Positions 52,274-61,142 are shown, numbered from the stretch's first letter. The stretch is 64,000 nucleotides of DNA from JALONH01 sp046329235 (GCA_046329235.1 JAXLVA010000001.1:1-64000); one strand, 5' to 3'. Notes: generated by a model not told the origin, from the letters alone. Numbers and translations are program-made.

Positions 52274-52350
52274 ATCATAAATATACAGGTTGCAGATGAA
52301 AGTAAGAAACCGGATGTTATAGACTTATGTAGTTTCAGTATAATTATATT

Positions 52351-52441
52351 CCCACCATTAAAATGGTGGGCTATCTATCGCTTGACTCTGGCTGTAAAGT
52401 TAATTCCTTGCGGTTAGGTAGCCCACGGTTTTAACCGTGGG
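52351..52441 (-). repeat. 91-bp two-hairpin intergenic repeat (REPIN-like), copy B
   Basis: Reverse-complement copy of 8380-8470, same length, same two palindromes at the same spacing (52351-52370 and 52422-52441), with about a dozen spacer differences. The gap 52274-52639 holds this and a GTGTCC pair; no gene is seen. Confidence 0.85.
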
Positions 52442-52487
52442 ATTTAATCATACATACCTGTGGGGCTAAATAATCTCCTCGCCCTGG

Positions 52488-52541
52488 CACGTGTCCTCAC
52501 GTGACGGAATAAATGTTGCGAGTGTTGCGTGAGGACACGCA
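52488..52541. repeat. GTGTCC-family palindrome pair (REPIN-like)
   Basis: CACGTG-TCCT-CACGTG (52488-52503) and TGCGTG-AGGA-CACGCA (52526-52541), inverted relative to each other, with a 22-bp spacer. Same centre as the 47.36 kb and 37.60 kb copies. Confidence 0.65.
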
Positions 52542-52639
52542 CCACGGCAGGTTCAATCTCCGCGGGATTTAAATTTGATAACTAAACGATTTTGGTTTTA
52601 AAATTCTTGATTAACTTGTAAGGTAAAATAGAGTGAAAT

Positions 52640-53047
52640 ATGAACTATTGGTTAGTAAAATCGGAGCCTTATAAATATCCTTACGAACAATTAGTGAAGG
52701 ATAAAAAAACGATTTGGGATGGCGTACGCAACTATCAAGCACGTAATAATATGCGTGCAATGAAGAAGGGCGATATGGTTCTTTTTTACCATTCGAACGA
52801 GGGGAAGTCTATAGTTGGGATTGCTAAAGTGTTAAAAGAGTCTTATCAAGATCCCACCACGGACGATACTAATTGGGTAGTAGTAGAACTAGGTCCGGTG
52901 AAGAAATTAAAGAAAGAAGTGACCTTAGCTGTGCTTAAGGCCGAGCCAAGATTATCCCAAATGGAATTTAATCGATTAGCACGTTTGTCGGTCCAAGGGG
53001 TTAAAAAAGAGGAATTTGACATAGTTTTGGAGTTGGCAGGTGAATAA
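52640..53047 (+). CDS. EVE domain-containing protein
   Basis: A 135-residue single-domain protein: YWLVKSEPYKYPYEQL at the start, WDGVRNYQARNNMRAMKKGD in the middle and RLSVQGVKKEEFDIVLEL at the end are the standard EVE/thymocyte nuclear protein landmarks. The PUA-like fold is thought to bind modified nucleobases. No partner gene suggests a specific role here. Confidence 0.9.
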   Translation: MNYWLVKSEPYKYPYEQLVKDKKTIWDGVRNYQARNNMRAMKKGDMVLFYHSNEGKSIVGIAKVLKESYQDPTTDDTNWVVVELGPVKKLKKEVTLAVLKAEPRLSQMEFNRLARLSVQGVKKEEFDIVLELAGE

Positions 53048-53112
53048 GTTTTACTTTCGCAGACTACGCATTCCTTCATAAAAAATGTATATTTGAAACG
53101 TTATTACAAGCC

Positions 53113-53652
53113 ATGTCCAAACGTATCATTATTGATAACGACCTTTTGCAAATCATGCTAGATCGCCTGTGTCAACAGCTGATTGAATCACATGATTCTT
53201 TTTCGGACTCCGTTTTATTGGCATTACAACCTAGAGGTGTAGGCTTAGGTGCTCGTTTACAGAAGAAATTATCCAAGATGTTAAAGAAAGATATTCCATT
53301 GGGATACCTTGATGTAACCTTCTTCCGCGATGATTTCAGAAGAAACGAAACTCCGCTGAAAGCAAATGAAACGAATGTTCCGTTTTTGATTGAAGACAAA
53401 AAAGTCGTTTTGATTGATGATGTGTTGTACACGGGAAGAACTATCCGTGCAGCGATGGATGCCATGTTAGCTTACGGTCGCCCTAAAAAGGTGGAGTTGC
53501 TTACATTAATCAACCGCAAGTACAGTCGTGATATGCCTATTCAACCTACTTATGTAGGGAAAGAAGTTATCTGTCTGGAATCGGAAAAAGTCTTGGTGGA
53601 ATTAAGCCCGAAAGAGGGCGGTAAAGATACTATTTGGTTAGTCAAGAAATAA
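53113..53652 (+). CDS. pyrR: PyrR: pyrimidine operon regulator / uracil phosphoribosyltransferase
   Basis: A 179-residue phosphoribosyltransferase-fold protein with the PRPP motif VVLIDDVLYTGRTIRAAMDA and the basic segment RDDFRR typical of PyrR. It is followed 8 bp later by pyrB, so it may regulate or be cotranscribed with pyrimidine genes; no attenuation leader is seen before it. Confidence 0.9.
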   Translation: MSKRIIIDNDLLQIMLDRLCQQLIESHDSFSDSVLLALQPRGVGLGARLQKKLSKMLKKDIPLGYLDVTFFRDDFRRNETPLKANETNVPFLIEDKKVVLIDDVLYTGRTIRAAMDAMLAYGRPKKVELLTLINRKYSRDMPIQPTYVGKEVICLESEKVLVELSPKEGGKDTIWLVKK

Positions 53653-53660
53653 TTAGAACA

Positions 53661-54584
53661 ATGAGTCAATTATCTGTAAAACACTTATTAGGAATTAAAG
53701 ACCTCACCGTTAAAGATATTGAACTCATTTTAGAAACTGCCAAACAATTCAAAGAGGTCATCAACCGACCTATTAAAAAAGTTCCTTCCCTTCGTGATGT
53801 TACCATCGCGAATGTATTTTTCGAAAACTCCACACGTACACGTTTATCCTTTGAATTAGCACAGAAGCGTTTATCTGCAGATGTAGTGAACTTCTCTGCC
53901 TCCGCTTCATCCGTGAAGAAAGGGGAAACATTGCTTGATACCGTTAACAATATCTTGGCCATGAAAGTGGACATGATTGTCATGCGTCATGCGAGTGTTG
54001 GGGCACCTCATTTCTTAGCCAAACACATCAAAGCTAATATTGTAAATGCCGGCGACGGTACGCACGAACACCCAACTCAAGCCCTGTTAGATAGTTTCTC
54101 TATCCAAGAAAAATTAGGCAGTGTAGGAGGTAAGAAGGTATGTATCTTCGGTGATATTTTACACTCACGTGTAGCTTTGTCCAACATCTTTGCCTTGCAA
54201 AAACAAGGTGCTGAAGTAATGGTGTGTGGTCCATCTACTTTGATTCCTAAATTCATGAAAGATTTAGGCGTGTTAGTAGAACATGATTTACGTAAAGCGC
54301 TTATGTGGTGTGATGTAGCCAACGTATTACGCATACAGTTGGAACGTCAAACAATTAAATATTTTCCTACACTTCGCGAGTACTCTCAGTATTACGGAAT
54401 CAACAAAGAACTTTTAGATTCTTTAAATAAAGAAATCGTTATCATGCACCCGGGGCCAATCAACCGTGGTGTGGAACTAAGCAGTGACGTGGCCGACAGC
54501 GGACATTCTATTATCCTAGATCAGGTAGAGAATGGCGTAGCGGTTCGTATGGCAGTTCTTTATTTGTTAGCAGGAGCGAAGTAA
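53661..54584 (+). CDS. pyrB: Aspartate carbamoyltransferase catalytic subunit
   Basis: Forms N-carbamoyl-L-aspartate in pyrimidine synthesis; 307 residues. FENSTRTRLSFELA carries the carbamoyl-phosphate motif, HPTQALLD and MHPGPINRGVEL the other signatures. I start at ATG 53661 (MSQLSVKHLLGI); the longer frame from 53634 overlaps pyrR. No regulatory subunit gene is adjacent. Confidence 0.96.
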   Translation: MSQLSVKHLLGIKDLTVKDIELILETAKQFKEVINRPIKKVPSLRDVTIANVFFENSTRTRLSFELAQKRLSADVVNFSASASSVKKGETLLDTVNNILAMKVDMIVMRHASVGAPHFLAKHIKANIVNAGDGTHEHPTQALLDSFSIQEKLGSVGGKKVCIFGDILHSRVALSNIFALQKQGAEVMVCGPSTLIPKFMKDLGVLVEHDLRKALMWCDVANVLRIQLERQTIKYFPTLREYSQYYGINKELLDSLNKEIVIMHPGPINRGVELSSDVADSGHSIILDQVENGVAVRMAVLYLLAGAK

Positions 54585-54588
54585 TTCC

Positions 54589-55425
54589 TTACGGAAAACG
54601 TTTCCATTGATCCGATGTGAACGTCCATTCAGAAGTATAAATAGTCGACACATTTATATCAAACCATGGGCTTGAAGCTTGTGCAGGATTTTTAACTATA
54701 TGGGTTTCCTGAGCCGGCATATAGCTTTGAGCTAACATCACTTTTTTATTTCCTTTGGCATCTATACACATATCAACCACTATCATCGCATGACCTGGAT
54801 GTCCACCTTGAATCAGTACGTCTCCAATGGTCACATCTTTAGGTAGGATACTCTTTAACTCTTTGGAAAGTGAGGCAGTTCCGCAATAAGTAAATACGGT
54901 TTCCAAGTAAGAACGATAGGAGGCATAGCTGGAATCGGCCTGTGTTTTTTTGCTCCAAGTCACCTGGTTACCGTTCACAGTAGGGCGGTATCCTTGTCTC
55001 CATTGAGAATATAGGGCTGGAGTACCGTTGGTAAAAGTAAATCGAATTTGATCATATTTCTTTTGTTGATACCAATAGTCGGCTCGCAGGCGCATGATAG
55101 CATCGGCGCACTGTTGAAGGTTTTTATTACCTATATCTTGTTGAAGTACAGCGTAATGGAAGGATGGCTGTTTAGTGTCTCCATTGTAATAATGGACCGA
55201 ATAACCTTCAGGTTGTAGGGTGTACTGCTGAAGATAAGCTCCGAAGCTGTTGTTGGATGGACTGAAACGGTTGAAATTCTCAGGGCAAGGGATGGAATTT
55301 ACTTTTCTAATCGTATCTTTTTGCGTATTTTGAGCGTAAATATGATAAGTTGAGGCCTCTTTGGGTGTTTTCCGGTGACTCCCGGAAGACGAAAAGATAA
55401 GTAAGGTTATTAGAAAAACGATCAT
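54589..55425 (-). CDS. DUF4846 family secreted protein
   Basis: A 278-residue protein from this start. The hydrophobic signal segment MIVFLITLLIFSSS begins at the codon ending at 55425; ATG at 55443 (MSNLTHM) is a 6-residue longer alternative, and the frame further upstream is not convincing. The mature part matches DUF4846: FGAYLQQYTLQPEG, CADAIMRLRADYWY, IGDVLIQGGHPGHAMIVVDM. Function unknown. Its 5' end abuts the divergent lipoprotein gene at 55426 with no gap. Confidence 0.82.
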   Translation of the reverse strand: MIVFLITLLIFSSSGSHRKTPKEASTYHIYAQNTQKDTIRKVNSIPCPENFNRFSPSNNSFGAYLQQYTLQPEGYSVHYYNGDTKQPSFHYAVLQQDIGNKNLQQCADAIMRLRADYWYQQKKYDQIRFTFTNGTPALYSQWRQGYRPTVNGNQVTWSKKTQADSSYASYRSYLETVFTYCGTASLSKELKSILPKDVTIGDVLIQGGHPGHAMIVVDMCIDAKGNKKVMLAQSYMPAQETHIVKNPAQASSPWFDINVSTIYTSEWTFTSDQWKRFP

Positions 55426-55578
55426 ATGAGTAAGGTTAGACATTGGATTTTGTTGATTGGTATCATTATAATGCCGTGGTTGCATTCTTGTTACAGTCTT
55501 CAGCAAAAAAAAGCGGCATCTCATCAGCCGTTCAAGCCTCATCAGCCTTCCAAAATGAAGCATAAAAAGCACCATTAA
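55426..55578 (+). CDS. Small His/Lys-rich lipoprotein 1
   Basis: A 50-residue protein with a lipoprotein signal (MSKVRHWILLIGIIIMPWLHSC) followed by a tail rich in Lys, His, Gln and Pro that ends KMKHKKHH. The start codon abuts the start of the divergent DUF4846 gene. Similar in plan to the next gene and to the peptide at 47.5 kb. Function unknown. Confidence 0.6.
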   Translation: MSKVRHWILLIGIIIMPWLHSCYSLQQKKAASHQPFKPHQPSKMKHKKHH

Positions 55579-55611
55579 TTAATAAACAGTAGTAAACCTT
55601 TTTGAATAACC

Positions 55612-55737
55612 ATGAAAAAGTTGATTGTATTTGCTCTATTGTCAGGATTTCTATGGAGCTCATGTAACTATGGGCACAAAAATCAAAGCTGGCACCCACG
55701 TACCGGACAGAAAATGAAAGCTGGTCATAACAGATAA
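55612..55737 (+). CDS. Small basic lipoprotein 2
   Basis: A 41-residue protein: lipoprotein signal MKKLIVFALLSGFLWSSC and a basic tail with HKNQSWHPRTGQKMKAGHNR. It lies 33 bp after the first one; the tails share a K-M-K motif and clustered His. A terminator follows directly. No known family. Confidence 0.6.
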   Translation: MKKLIVFALLSGFLWSSCNYGHKNQSWHPRTGQKMKAGHNR

Positions 55738-55744
55738 GAAATAG

Positions 55745-55769
55745 GCCTCGATTTTATCGAGGCTTTTTT
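55745..55769 (+). terminator. Intrinsic terminator after small lipoproteins
   Basis: GCCTCGAT-ttt-ATCGAGGC plus six T; the recurring GCCTCGAT stem in its most perfect form. Confidence 0.9.
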
Positions 55770-55853
55770 GTGTCTGATTCAAGGATAAAGATATACTTAC
55801 ATCGCTTCAAAAGAAGAAAATTCCTCCGTATCTTTATAGTAATAACGGGTTGT

Positions 55854-56558
55854 ATGAAGAAGATTATTGTAGCCATTGACGGGTATTCTGCTTGCGGGAA
55901 AAGTACTACGGCTAAAATTTTAGCATCCAAGTTGGGATACTCTTATATTGATACAGGTGCAATGTATAGGGCTGTTACCCTATATTTCATTCAAAATTAT
56001 ATACCTCTAACAGATCCTAAGGATGTTCAAGAGGCATTAGAAAAAATCCACATTAATTTCCAACATAATTCTAAAACGGAGCGCAGTGAGATTTTTCTCA
56101 ATGGTTTGAATGTAGAGGACGAAATTAGAAAAATGTATGTTTCTGAAAAGGTAAGTGAAGTAAGCGCTTTGCCACTTGTCAGAAAACAATTGACCGAAAT
56201 TCAGCGCAAGATAGGCAAGAAGAAAGGTGTGATTATGGATGGTCGGGATATCGGAACAACGGTCTTTCCGGATGCTGAACTGAAAATATTCATGGTGGCG
56301 GACATGCATGTTAGAGCTTCTCGTCGTCAGATGGAGTTACTTGAAAAGAAACAAACGGTCGATTTAGATGTTATTATAGCAAATCTTGCGCATCGCGACC
56401 ATTTAGATATGAACCGGGCTGAGAGTCCTTTAAGAAGGGCTATTGATGCTCACGTGATTGATAGTACTTATATCACTGTGGAAGAACAAGTGGATTGTAT
56501 TATGAATTTAGCGGTAAGTAAAATGATTGAATTAGAATTTCCTTTGTCGGACATATGA
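55854..56558 (+). CDS. cmk: Cytidylate kinase
   Basis: Phosphorylates CMP/dCMP, 234 residues. P-loop IDGYSACGKSTTAK, the YIDTGAMYRAVT NMP-binding motif, MDGRDIGTTVFPDAELK and ARRRQMELL-like lid. I start at ATG 55854; a longer frame from 55770 adds 28 residues not found in the family. It overlaps ispH by 4 bp. Confidence 0.95.
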   Translation: MKKIIVAIDGYSACGKSTTAKILASKLGYSYIDTGAMYRAVTLYFIQNYIPLTDPKDVQEALEKIHINFQHNSKTERSEIFLNGLNVEDEIRKMYVSEKVSEVSALPLVRKQLTEIQRKIGKKKGVIMDGRDIGTTVFPDAELKIFMVADMHVRASRRQMELLEKKQTVDLDVIIANLAHRDHLDMNRAESPLRRAIDAHVIDSTYITVEEQVDCIMNLAVSKMIELEFPLSDI

Positions 56559-57430
56559 TAGTTGATATAGATAAAAATTCAGGATACTGCTTCGGAGTAG
56601 AATTTGCCATTCAAATGGCAGAAGACGAAATGGATTCCGGTGGTCCTTTGTATTGCTTAGGTGATATTGTCCATAATAGTATGGAAGTAGAACGCCTAGC
56701 TAAAAAAGGATTACGCATCATTGATCGTGATCAGATGAAGGAGTTAAGAGATTGTAAAGTGTTAATCCGTGCACACGGTGAACCACCTGAAACTTATAAA
56801 TTGGCTTTGCAAAATAACATTGAGTTAATCGACGCATCTTGTCCAGTAGTGTTAAAACTACAAAACAGAGTAAAAGCTTCCTTTGATAATATGGAAGAGA
56901 GTGATGGCCAAATTGTTATTTATGGTCAACAAGGACATGCAGAAGTAATAGGCCTAATAGGCCAAACACGTCAAAAAGCCATAGTAATTACAGGTGAGCA
57001 AGATTTAGATAAAATTGATTTTAATCGCCCCGTTACATTATATAGTCAAACCACGAAAAGCACCCAAGGTTTTTATAAGATTAAAGACTTAATGGAAGAA
57101 CGTGTGAAAGAAGCGGGAAGAGAATTGGCAGACTTTGATTACAATGATAGTATTTGTCGTCAAGTATCGAATAGAGAACCTCAGTTGCAGAAATTTTCTA
57201 AAGATTATGATGTCATCGTTTTTGTAAGCGGTAAGAAAAGTTCTAACGGTAAAGCTTTGTACAGTGTGTGCAAACAAACCAATGACCGTAGTTACTTTAT
57301 CGAAAACGAAACGGAATTAGATAAAACTTGGTTTAACGAAAGTGATCGAGTAGGGATTTGTGGTGCTACTTCAACCCCGATGTGGTTGATGGAACAAGTA
57401 GCTAATCATATTCGCCAATATTCTTGGTAG
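56555..57430 (+). CDS. ispH: 4-hydroxy-3-methylbut-2-enyl diphosphate reductase
   Basis: Last step of the methylerythritol phosphate isoprenoid pathway; iron-sulfur enzyme of 291 residues. Three cluster Cys are in YCFGVEFAIQ (Cys12), DASCPVVLKL and GICGATSTPMWLM. VLIRAHGEPP and YSQTTKSTQG are also conserved. Overlaps cmk by ATGA, indicating translational coupling. Confidence 0.96.
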   Translation: MIVDIDKNSGYCFGVEFAIQMAEDEMDSGGPLYCLGDIVHNSMEVERLAKKGLRIIDRDQMKELRDCKVLIRAHGEPPETYKLALQNNIELIDASCPVVLKLQNRVKASFDNMEESDGQIVIYGQQGHAEVIGLIGQTRQKAIVITGEQDLDKIDFNRPVTLYSQTTKSTQGFYKIKDLMEERVKEAGRELADFDYNDSICRQVSNREPQLQKFSKDYDVIVFVSGKKSSNGKALYSVCKQTNDRSYFIENETELDKTWFNESDRVGICGATSTPMWLMEQVANHIRQYSW

Positions 57431-57437
57431 TGAATTA

Positions 57438-58007
57438 ATGAAATTACTTCTACGATATTTTATCCGTGGGTTGGTATTTTTGATACCAATCACTGTTACT
57501 ATTTATATATTGGTATTTTTAGTAGGGTTAATCAATAGAGCGGTACCTGCTTTATTTGGGGAACATGTTCCGGTGATTGTAGGGTTTCTGATTGTAATAG
57601 TGTTAATCACTATTATGGGTATGATTACTTCTATATTTATAGTAAAACCCTTCTTCTCTTTAATAGAAAATTATATTTATAAAATCCCACTAATTAATAT
57701 CATCTATTCTTCAACTAAAGATATTGTTGGTTCTTTTGTGGGTGACAAGAAAAAGTTTGAACATCCGGTTTTAGTTTATTTGGATGAAAAACAGGAAGTA
57801 GGAAGAATAGGGTTTATAACTAGAGAATTTAAACAAGAGTCAGAAGTGGGAGAGATGGTGAGTGTGTACTTCCCTCATTCGTATAATATTTCAGGTAACA
57901 TTATCTTAGTACATAAAAATCGTATTAAACACTTAAGCATCACCGGCAGGGAAGCCATGAAATTCCTAGTGTCCGGAGGTATAACCGGTGACTTACACGA
58001 AGACTAG
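57438..58007 (+). CDS. DUF502 family membrane protein
   Basis: A 189-residue inner-membrane protein with two N-terminal helices (residues about 8-30 and 45-75) followed by a soluble domain, with IYSSTKDIVGSFVGDKKKF and GEMVSVYFPHSYNISGNIILV typical of DUF502. 7 bp after ispH, so probably the last gene of the cmk-ispH transcript. Function unknown. Confidence 0.87.
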   Translation: MKLLLRYFIRGLVFLIPITVTIYILVFLVGLINRAVPALFGEHVPVIVGFLIVIVLITIMGMITSIFIVKPFFSLIENYIYKIPLINIIYSSTKDIVGSFVGDKKKFEHPVLVYLDEKQEVGRIGFITREFKQESEVGEMVSVYFPHSYNISGNIILVHKNRIKHLSITGREAMKFLVSGGITGDLHED

Positions 58008-58022
58008 TGTTACCAAATTGTT

Positions 58023-58055
58023 AAGCGTATTTTACTACAGGGTTACGCTTTTTTG
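58023..58055 (+). terminator. Terminator after DUF502 gene
   Basis: AAGCGTA / TACGCTT stem (58023-58029 with 58044-58050) and a T run. Confidence 0.65.
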
Positions 58056-58081
58056 TTTGTAATCCATATTTTTCTACTCCC

Positions 58082-58137
58082 TTAACATTGTATTAACACA
58101 GAGTTAAAATACAAGTAATAGAGCAGCTATATTTTTG
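58082..58137 (+). promoter_or_regulatory. PHO-box-like repeat array and promoter P1
   Basis: Direct repeats TTAACA (58082), TTAACA (58093), TTAAAA (58104) and GTAATA (58115) have an exact 11-bp period. The -7 element TATTTTTG starts at 58130, 15 bp after the start of the last repeat. Predicted transcript start near 58141, giving a leader of about 32 nt to the TonB receptor gene. Confidence 0.75.
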
Positions 58138-58172
58138 TGACAGTTAATTAATCAAATAATTAAGCTGTAAAA

Positions 58173-61016
58173 ATGTCAAGCTCTGTTTCAAAAGTTTCTA
58201 AGCTAATTGTTCTAATTAGTTTATTCATTACCTCATTTATTACGAACGCACAGACCGGTATTATAACCGGGGTTGTTACGGATTCCATTTCAGGAGAAAC
58301 AATCATTGGTGCAATCATCACAGTTAAAGAGAATGCTACTATGGGAGCACAAACTAACTGGGAAGGAAAGTTTGTAATCCAAAATGTAAAACCCGGAACC
58401 TATACTATTCGAGTAAACTATGTAGGATATACTACAAGAGAAGTTTATCCGGTAGTTATCGTTGGTGGGGATACTAAAGATTTAGGAACCATTTATATGG
58501 GCCTTGATGAAGAAGTTCCTTCTGTTGTCATTGAAGCAGAAAGAGTAACCAATACCACGGAAGCCGTAGTTCAAGAAATTAAAAATCAAGAACAAGTGGT
58601 ATCCGGAACGTCTGCACAAGATATTGCAAAAACAACCGATAGAGATGCGGCTGCAGTGGTTTCACGTGTTTCGGGTGTTACTATAGTTGATAATAGTTTT
58701 ATCCTTGTACGTGGTTTAAATAGAAGATACAACGGTATCATGTTAAATGGGTTGATGGCTCCATCAACAGAAATTGATTCCAGAGCTTTTGCTTTAGATT
58801 TAATTCCAAGTAATATGATTGATCGTATGTTGGTTTTTAAATCCGGTTCAGATGATCTGCCGGGTGATATGACAGGGTCTATGGTAAAGTTATATACTCG
58901 TAGTACCGTGTCACAACGCTTTACTCAAATTAACCTAGGTTTAGGTTTCCGTCCGGGAACAACATTCTCTACTAGACAATCACAAACGACTAGTTCTACC
59001 GATTGGTTAGGATTTGATAGCAAGAGAGCATTCCCTTCTGCATTCCCTGATAATTTAAATGCTCCCAATATTATCTTTGATCCCATTGCTCAAGAAAATG
59101 CAGCTAAATCATTAAACAATGATTGGTCTTTAAATGATCGTTTTTTACTGCCTGATATTCGTTTAGGTTTAAATATGGGTAGATTTTTCTATGTAGGAAA
59201 AACAAAAATAAGTAACATCACTTCTATTAATTATAGCTCCACAAATCAATATTATAACGCTTCTAGAAGCCGTAATTTATATAATGGTACAGAGCCTACA
59301 GAATTGTTTAATTATGATTATGCAACGTTGCAAAAAAGTGCACGTGTAGGTTTGTTGTGTAACTGGCAAGCATATTTCAATGAAAGAAATAAAATCGAAT
59401 TCAGAAATATGTTTAACCAATCCGGTCAAAATGAATCTATTTCAAGAACCGGTTTAAACAAAAAGACAGGAAGTAACCCGTTATCATGGTTTGAAGTACA
59501 AGACCGTTCCTTATATTATCAAGAAAGAGGTGTTTACTCTGGTCAGTTAACAGGTGAACATAAATTAAAGAATGATAAAACGATGATTGATTGGGCATCT
59601 GGATTGTCCTATATCTATCGTAATGAACCTGACTTTAGAAGAGGTGGTTATCAACGTGTAACTGATGGTACAAGTGATTTTAGAGTGGTTGTTCCTCCTC
59701 AAGCATCTGATAACAATGCCGCTCGATTTATGTCGGCTTTAAAAGAAACTACTGTGGCAGGTGCACTAAATGTAACACATGCATTAAAAAGTGGTAATGA
59801 TTCTACTTCTAATAAAGGAATTAAAATTAGAGGAGGTTTATACGTAGAAAGAAGAAGTCGTTCATTCGAATCTAGATGGTTATCCTATATTCGTGCTTCT
59901 TCAGGGTATGATCCTGCTAAAGATTTACTTCCTCTGGAAACTATTTTCTCCGATGAGAATATTAGTTATAACAACGGGTTTATTCTAAATGAAGGTACAG
60001 ATGGTACTAATAAGTATACGGCATCTAATATGTTATTTGCAGGGTATGGTGGTACTACATTCTCCTTCTTTAAGAAATTCACTGCTAATGCTGGAGCAAG
60101 AGTAGAACATAATACTCAACGTATTGATACTAGAAATCAATCCGGTCAAAAAATTAGCGTAGACAATCCAATCTTGAACGTTCTTCCTTCTCTAGGTATA
60201 GTTTATAATATGACTCAAAAAACATTATTTAGAGCTACTTGGGCACAAACATTAAATCGTCCGGAATTTAGAGAATTAGCTCCATTTGGTTTCTATGACT
60301 TTGAAAACAGCTGGAAAGTAAATGGTAATCCCAATTTGAAAAATGCTACGGCGAATAACTATGATGTTCGTGCAGAATTTTATCCAAATGCTAAAGAAGC
60401 GATCACCGTAGGTGTATTCTATAAAGATATAACTAATCCTATCGAATTTTATATTCAACCGGTAGGGGCGTTTGATCAAAACTTTGAATATAGAAATGCT
60501 TCCAAAGCTATTTGTTATGGTACCGAATTAGAACTAAGAAAATCATTAGGTTTTATTGCTTCTAATAAGTTCTTCGACAATATGATTTTACTTACCAACC
60601 TTTCTTACATCCATAGTGAAGTGAAATTAGGAGATGTACAAGCAGGTCAAGCAAGCAAGCGATCTCTACAAGGTCAATCTCCTTATATCATCAACGCAGG
60701 TTTATCTTATAATGATTCAGACAAGGGATTAGTAGTTAATGCTACCTATAACGTGTTTGGTAATCGTATTTTTGGTATAGGAGATGCGCAGTTTGCTACA
60801 TTGTATGAGCGTAGCCGTCATACGATTGATTTTACTTTGACTAAGAAGATGAAAGATAATATGGAGTTTAAAGTTGGTATCAATGATATCTTAAATGCTC
60901 CGGTACGTTATACTGAAGATTCTAATAAAAACTTTAAAGTAGATGCATCAGATCAGTTAGTGACATCTTATAGAAGAGGTACTTATTTCACTATTGGGTG
61001 GAGCTATAAGCTTTAA
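58173..61016 (+). CDS. TonB-dependent receptor with CarboxypepD_reg domain
   Basis: A 947-residue outer-membrane active transporter. Signal peptide ends near NAQ; residues about 30-115 form a CarboxypepD_reg-like domain (GIITGVVTDSISGETIIGAIITVK); the plug follows from about 120 to 235 with VVSRVSGVTIVDNSFILVRGLNRRY; the 22-strand barrel continues to a C-terminal strand ending in FTIGWSYKL with terminal aromatic/hydrophobic residues. No SusD gene is adjacent; instead a beta-helix lipoprotein follows. The PHO-box-like promoter suggests uptake of a phosphorus-containing substrate under phosphate limitation, which is inference. Confidence 0.92.
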   Translation: MSSSVSKVSKLIVLISLFITSFITNAQTGIITGVVTDSISGETIIGAIITVKENATMGAQTNWEGKFVIQNVKPGTYTIRVNYVGYTTREVYPVVIVGGDTKDLGTIYMGLDEEVPSVVIEAERVTNTTEAVVQEIKNQEQVVSGTSAQDIAKTTDRDAAAVVSRVSGVTIVDNSFILVRGLNRRYNGIMLNGLMAPSTEIDSRAFALDLIPSNMIDRMLVFKSGSDDLPGDMTGSMVKLYTRSTVSQRFTQINLGLGFRPGTTFSTRQSQTTSSTDWLGFDSKRAFPSAFPDNLNAPNIIFDPIAQENAAKSLNNDWSLNDRFLLPDIRLGLNMGRFFYVGKTKISNITSINYSSTNQYYNASRSRNLYNGTEPTELFNYDYATLQKSARVGLLCNWQAYFNERNKIEFRNMFNQSGQNESISRTGLNKKTGSNPLSWFEVQDRSLYYQERGVYSGQLTGEHKLKNDKTMIDWASGLSYIYRNEPDFRRGGYQRVTDGTSDFRVVVPPQASDNNAARFMSALKETTVAGALNVTHALKSGNDSTSNKGIKIRGGLYVERRSRSFESRWLSYIRASSGYDPAKDLLPLETIFSDENISYNNGFILNEGTDGTNKYTASNMLFAGYGGTTFSFFKKFTANAGARVEHNTQRIDTRNQSGQKISVDNPILNVLPSLGIVYNMTQKTLFRATWAQTLNRPEFRELAPFGFYDFENSWKVNGNPNLKNATANNYDVRAEFYPNAKEAITVGVFYKDITNPIEFYIQPVGAFDQNFEYRNASKAICYGTELELRKSLGFIASNKFFDNMILLTNLSYIHSEVKLGDVQAGQASKRSLQGQSPYIINAGLSYNDSDKGLVVNATYNVFGNRIFGIGDAQFATLYERSRHTIDFTLTKKMKDNMEFKVGINDILNAPVRYTEDSNKNFKVDASDQLVTSYRRGTYFTIGWSYKL

Positions 61017-61040
61017 CACTAAGTTAACATAGATAATGTG

Positions 61041-61065
61041 AAAGCCCGTGATTACGGGCTTTTTT
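61041..61065 (+). terminator. Intrinsic terminator after TonB receptor
   Basis: AAAGCCCGT-gatt-ACGGGCTTT hairpin and T run, so the beta-helix gene depends on its own promoter. Confidence 0.88.
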
Positions 61066-61097
61066 CATATAGTCGAATTTATATACATCACATTTTC

Positions 61098-61142
61098 CTA
61101 ACCCTCTGCTAACATTAAGGTAATAATGGAGATATACTTTTG
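61098..61142 (+). promoter_or_regulatory. PHO-box-like repeat array and promoter P2
   Basis: CTAACC (61098), CTAACA (61109) and GTAATA (61120) at an exact 11-bp period, with a weak first unit ATCACA at 61087. TACTTTTG at 61135 starts 15 bp after the last repeat, the same geometry as P1. Leader of about 23 nt to the beta-helix lipoprotein. Confidence 0.75.

Noticed and set aside
58082..58109. Sigma-54 or extra -33 element in the TonB receptor promoter
   Set aside because: The TTAACA units have an 11-bp period repeated at two other promoters, which fits a regulator binding array and not a core promoter element.
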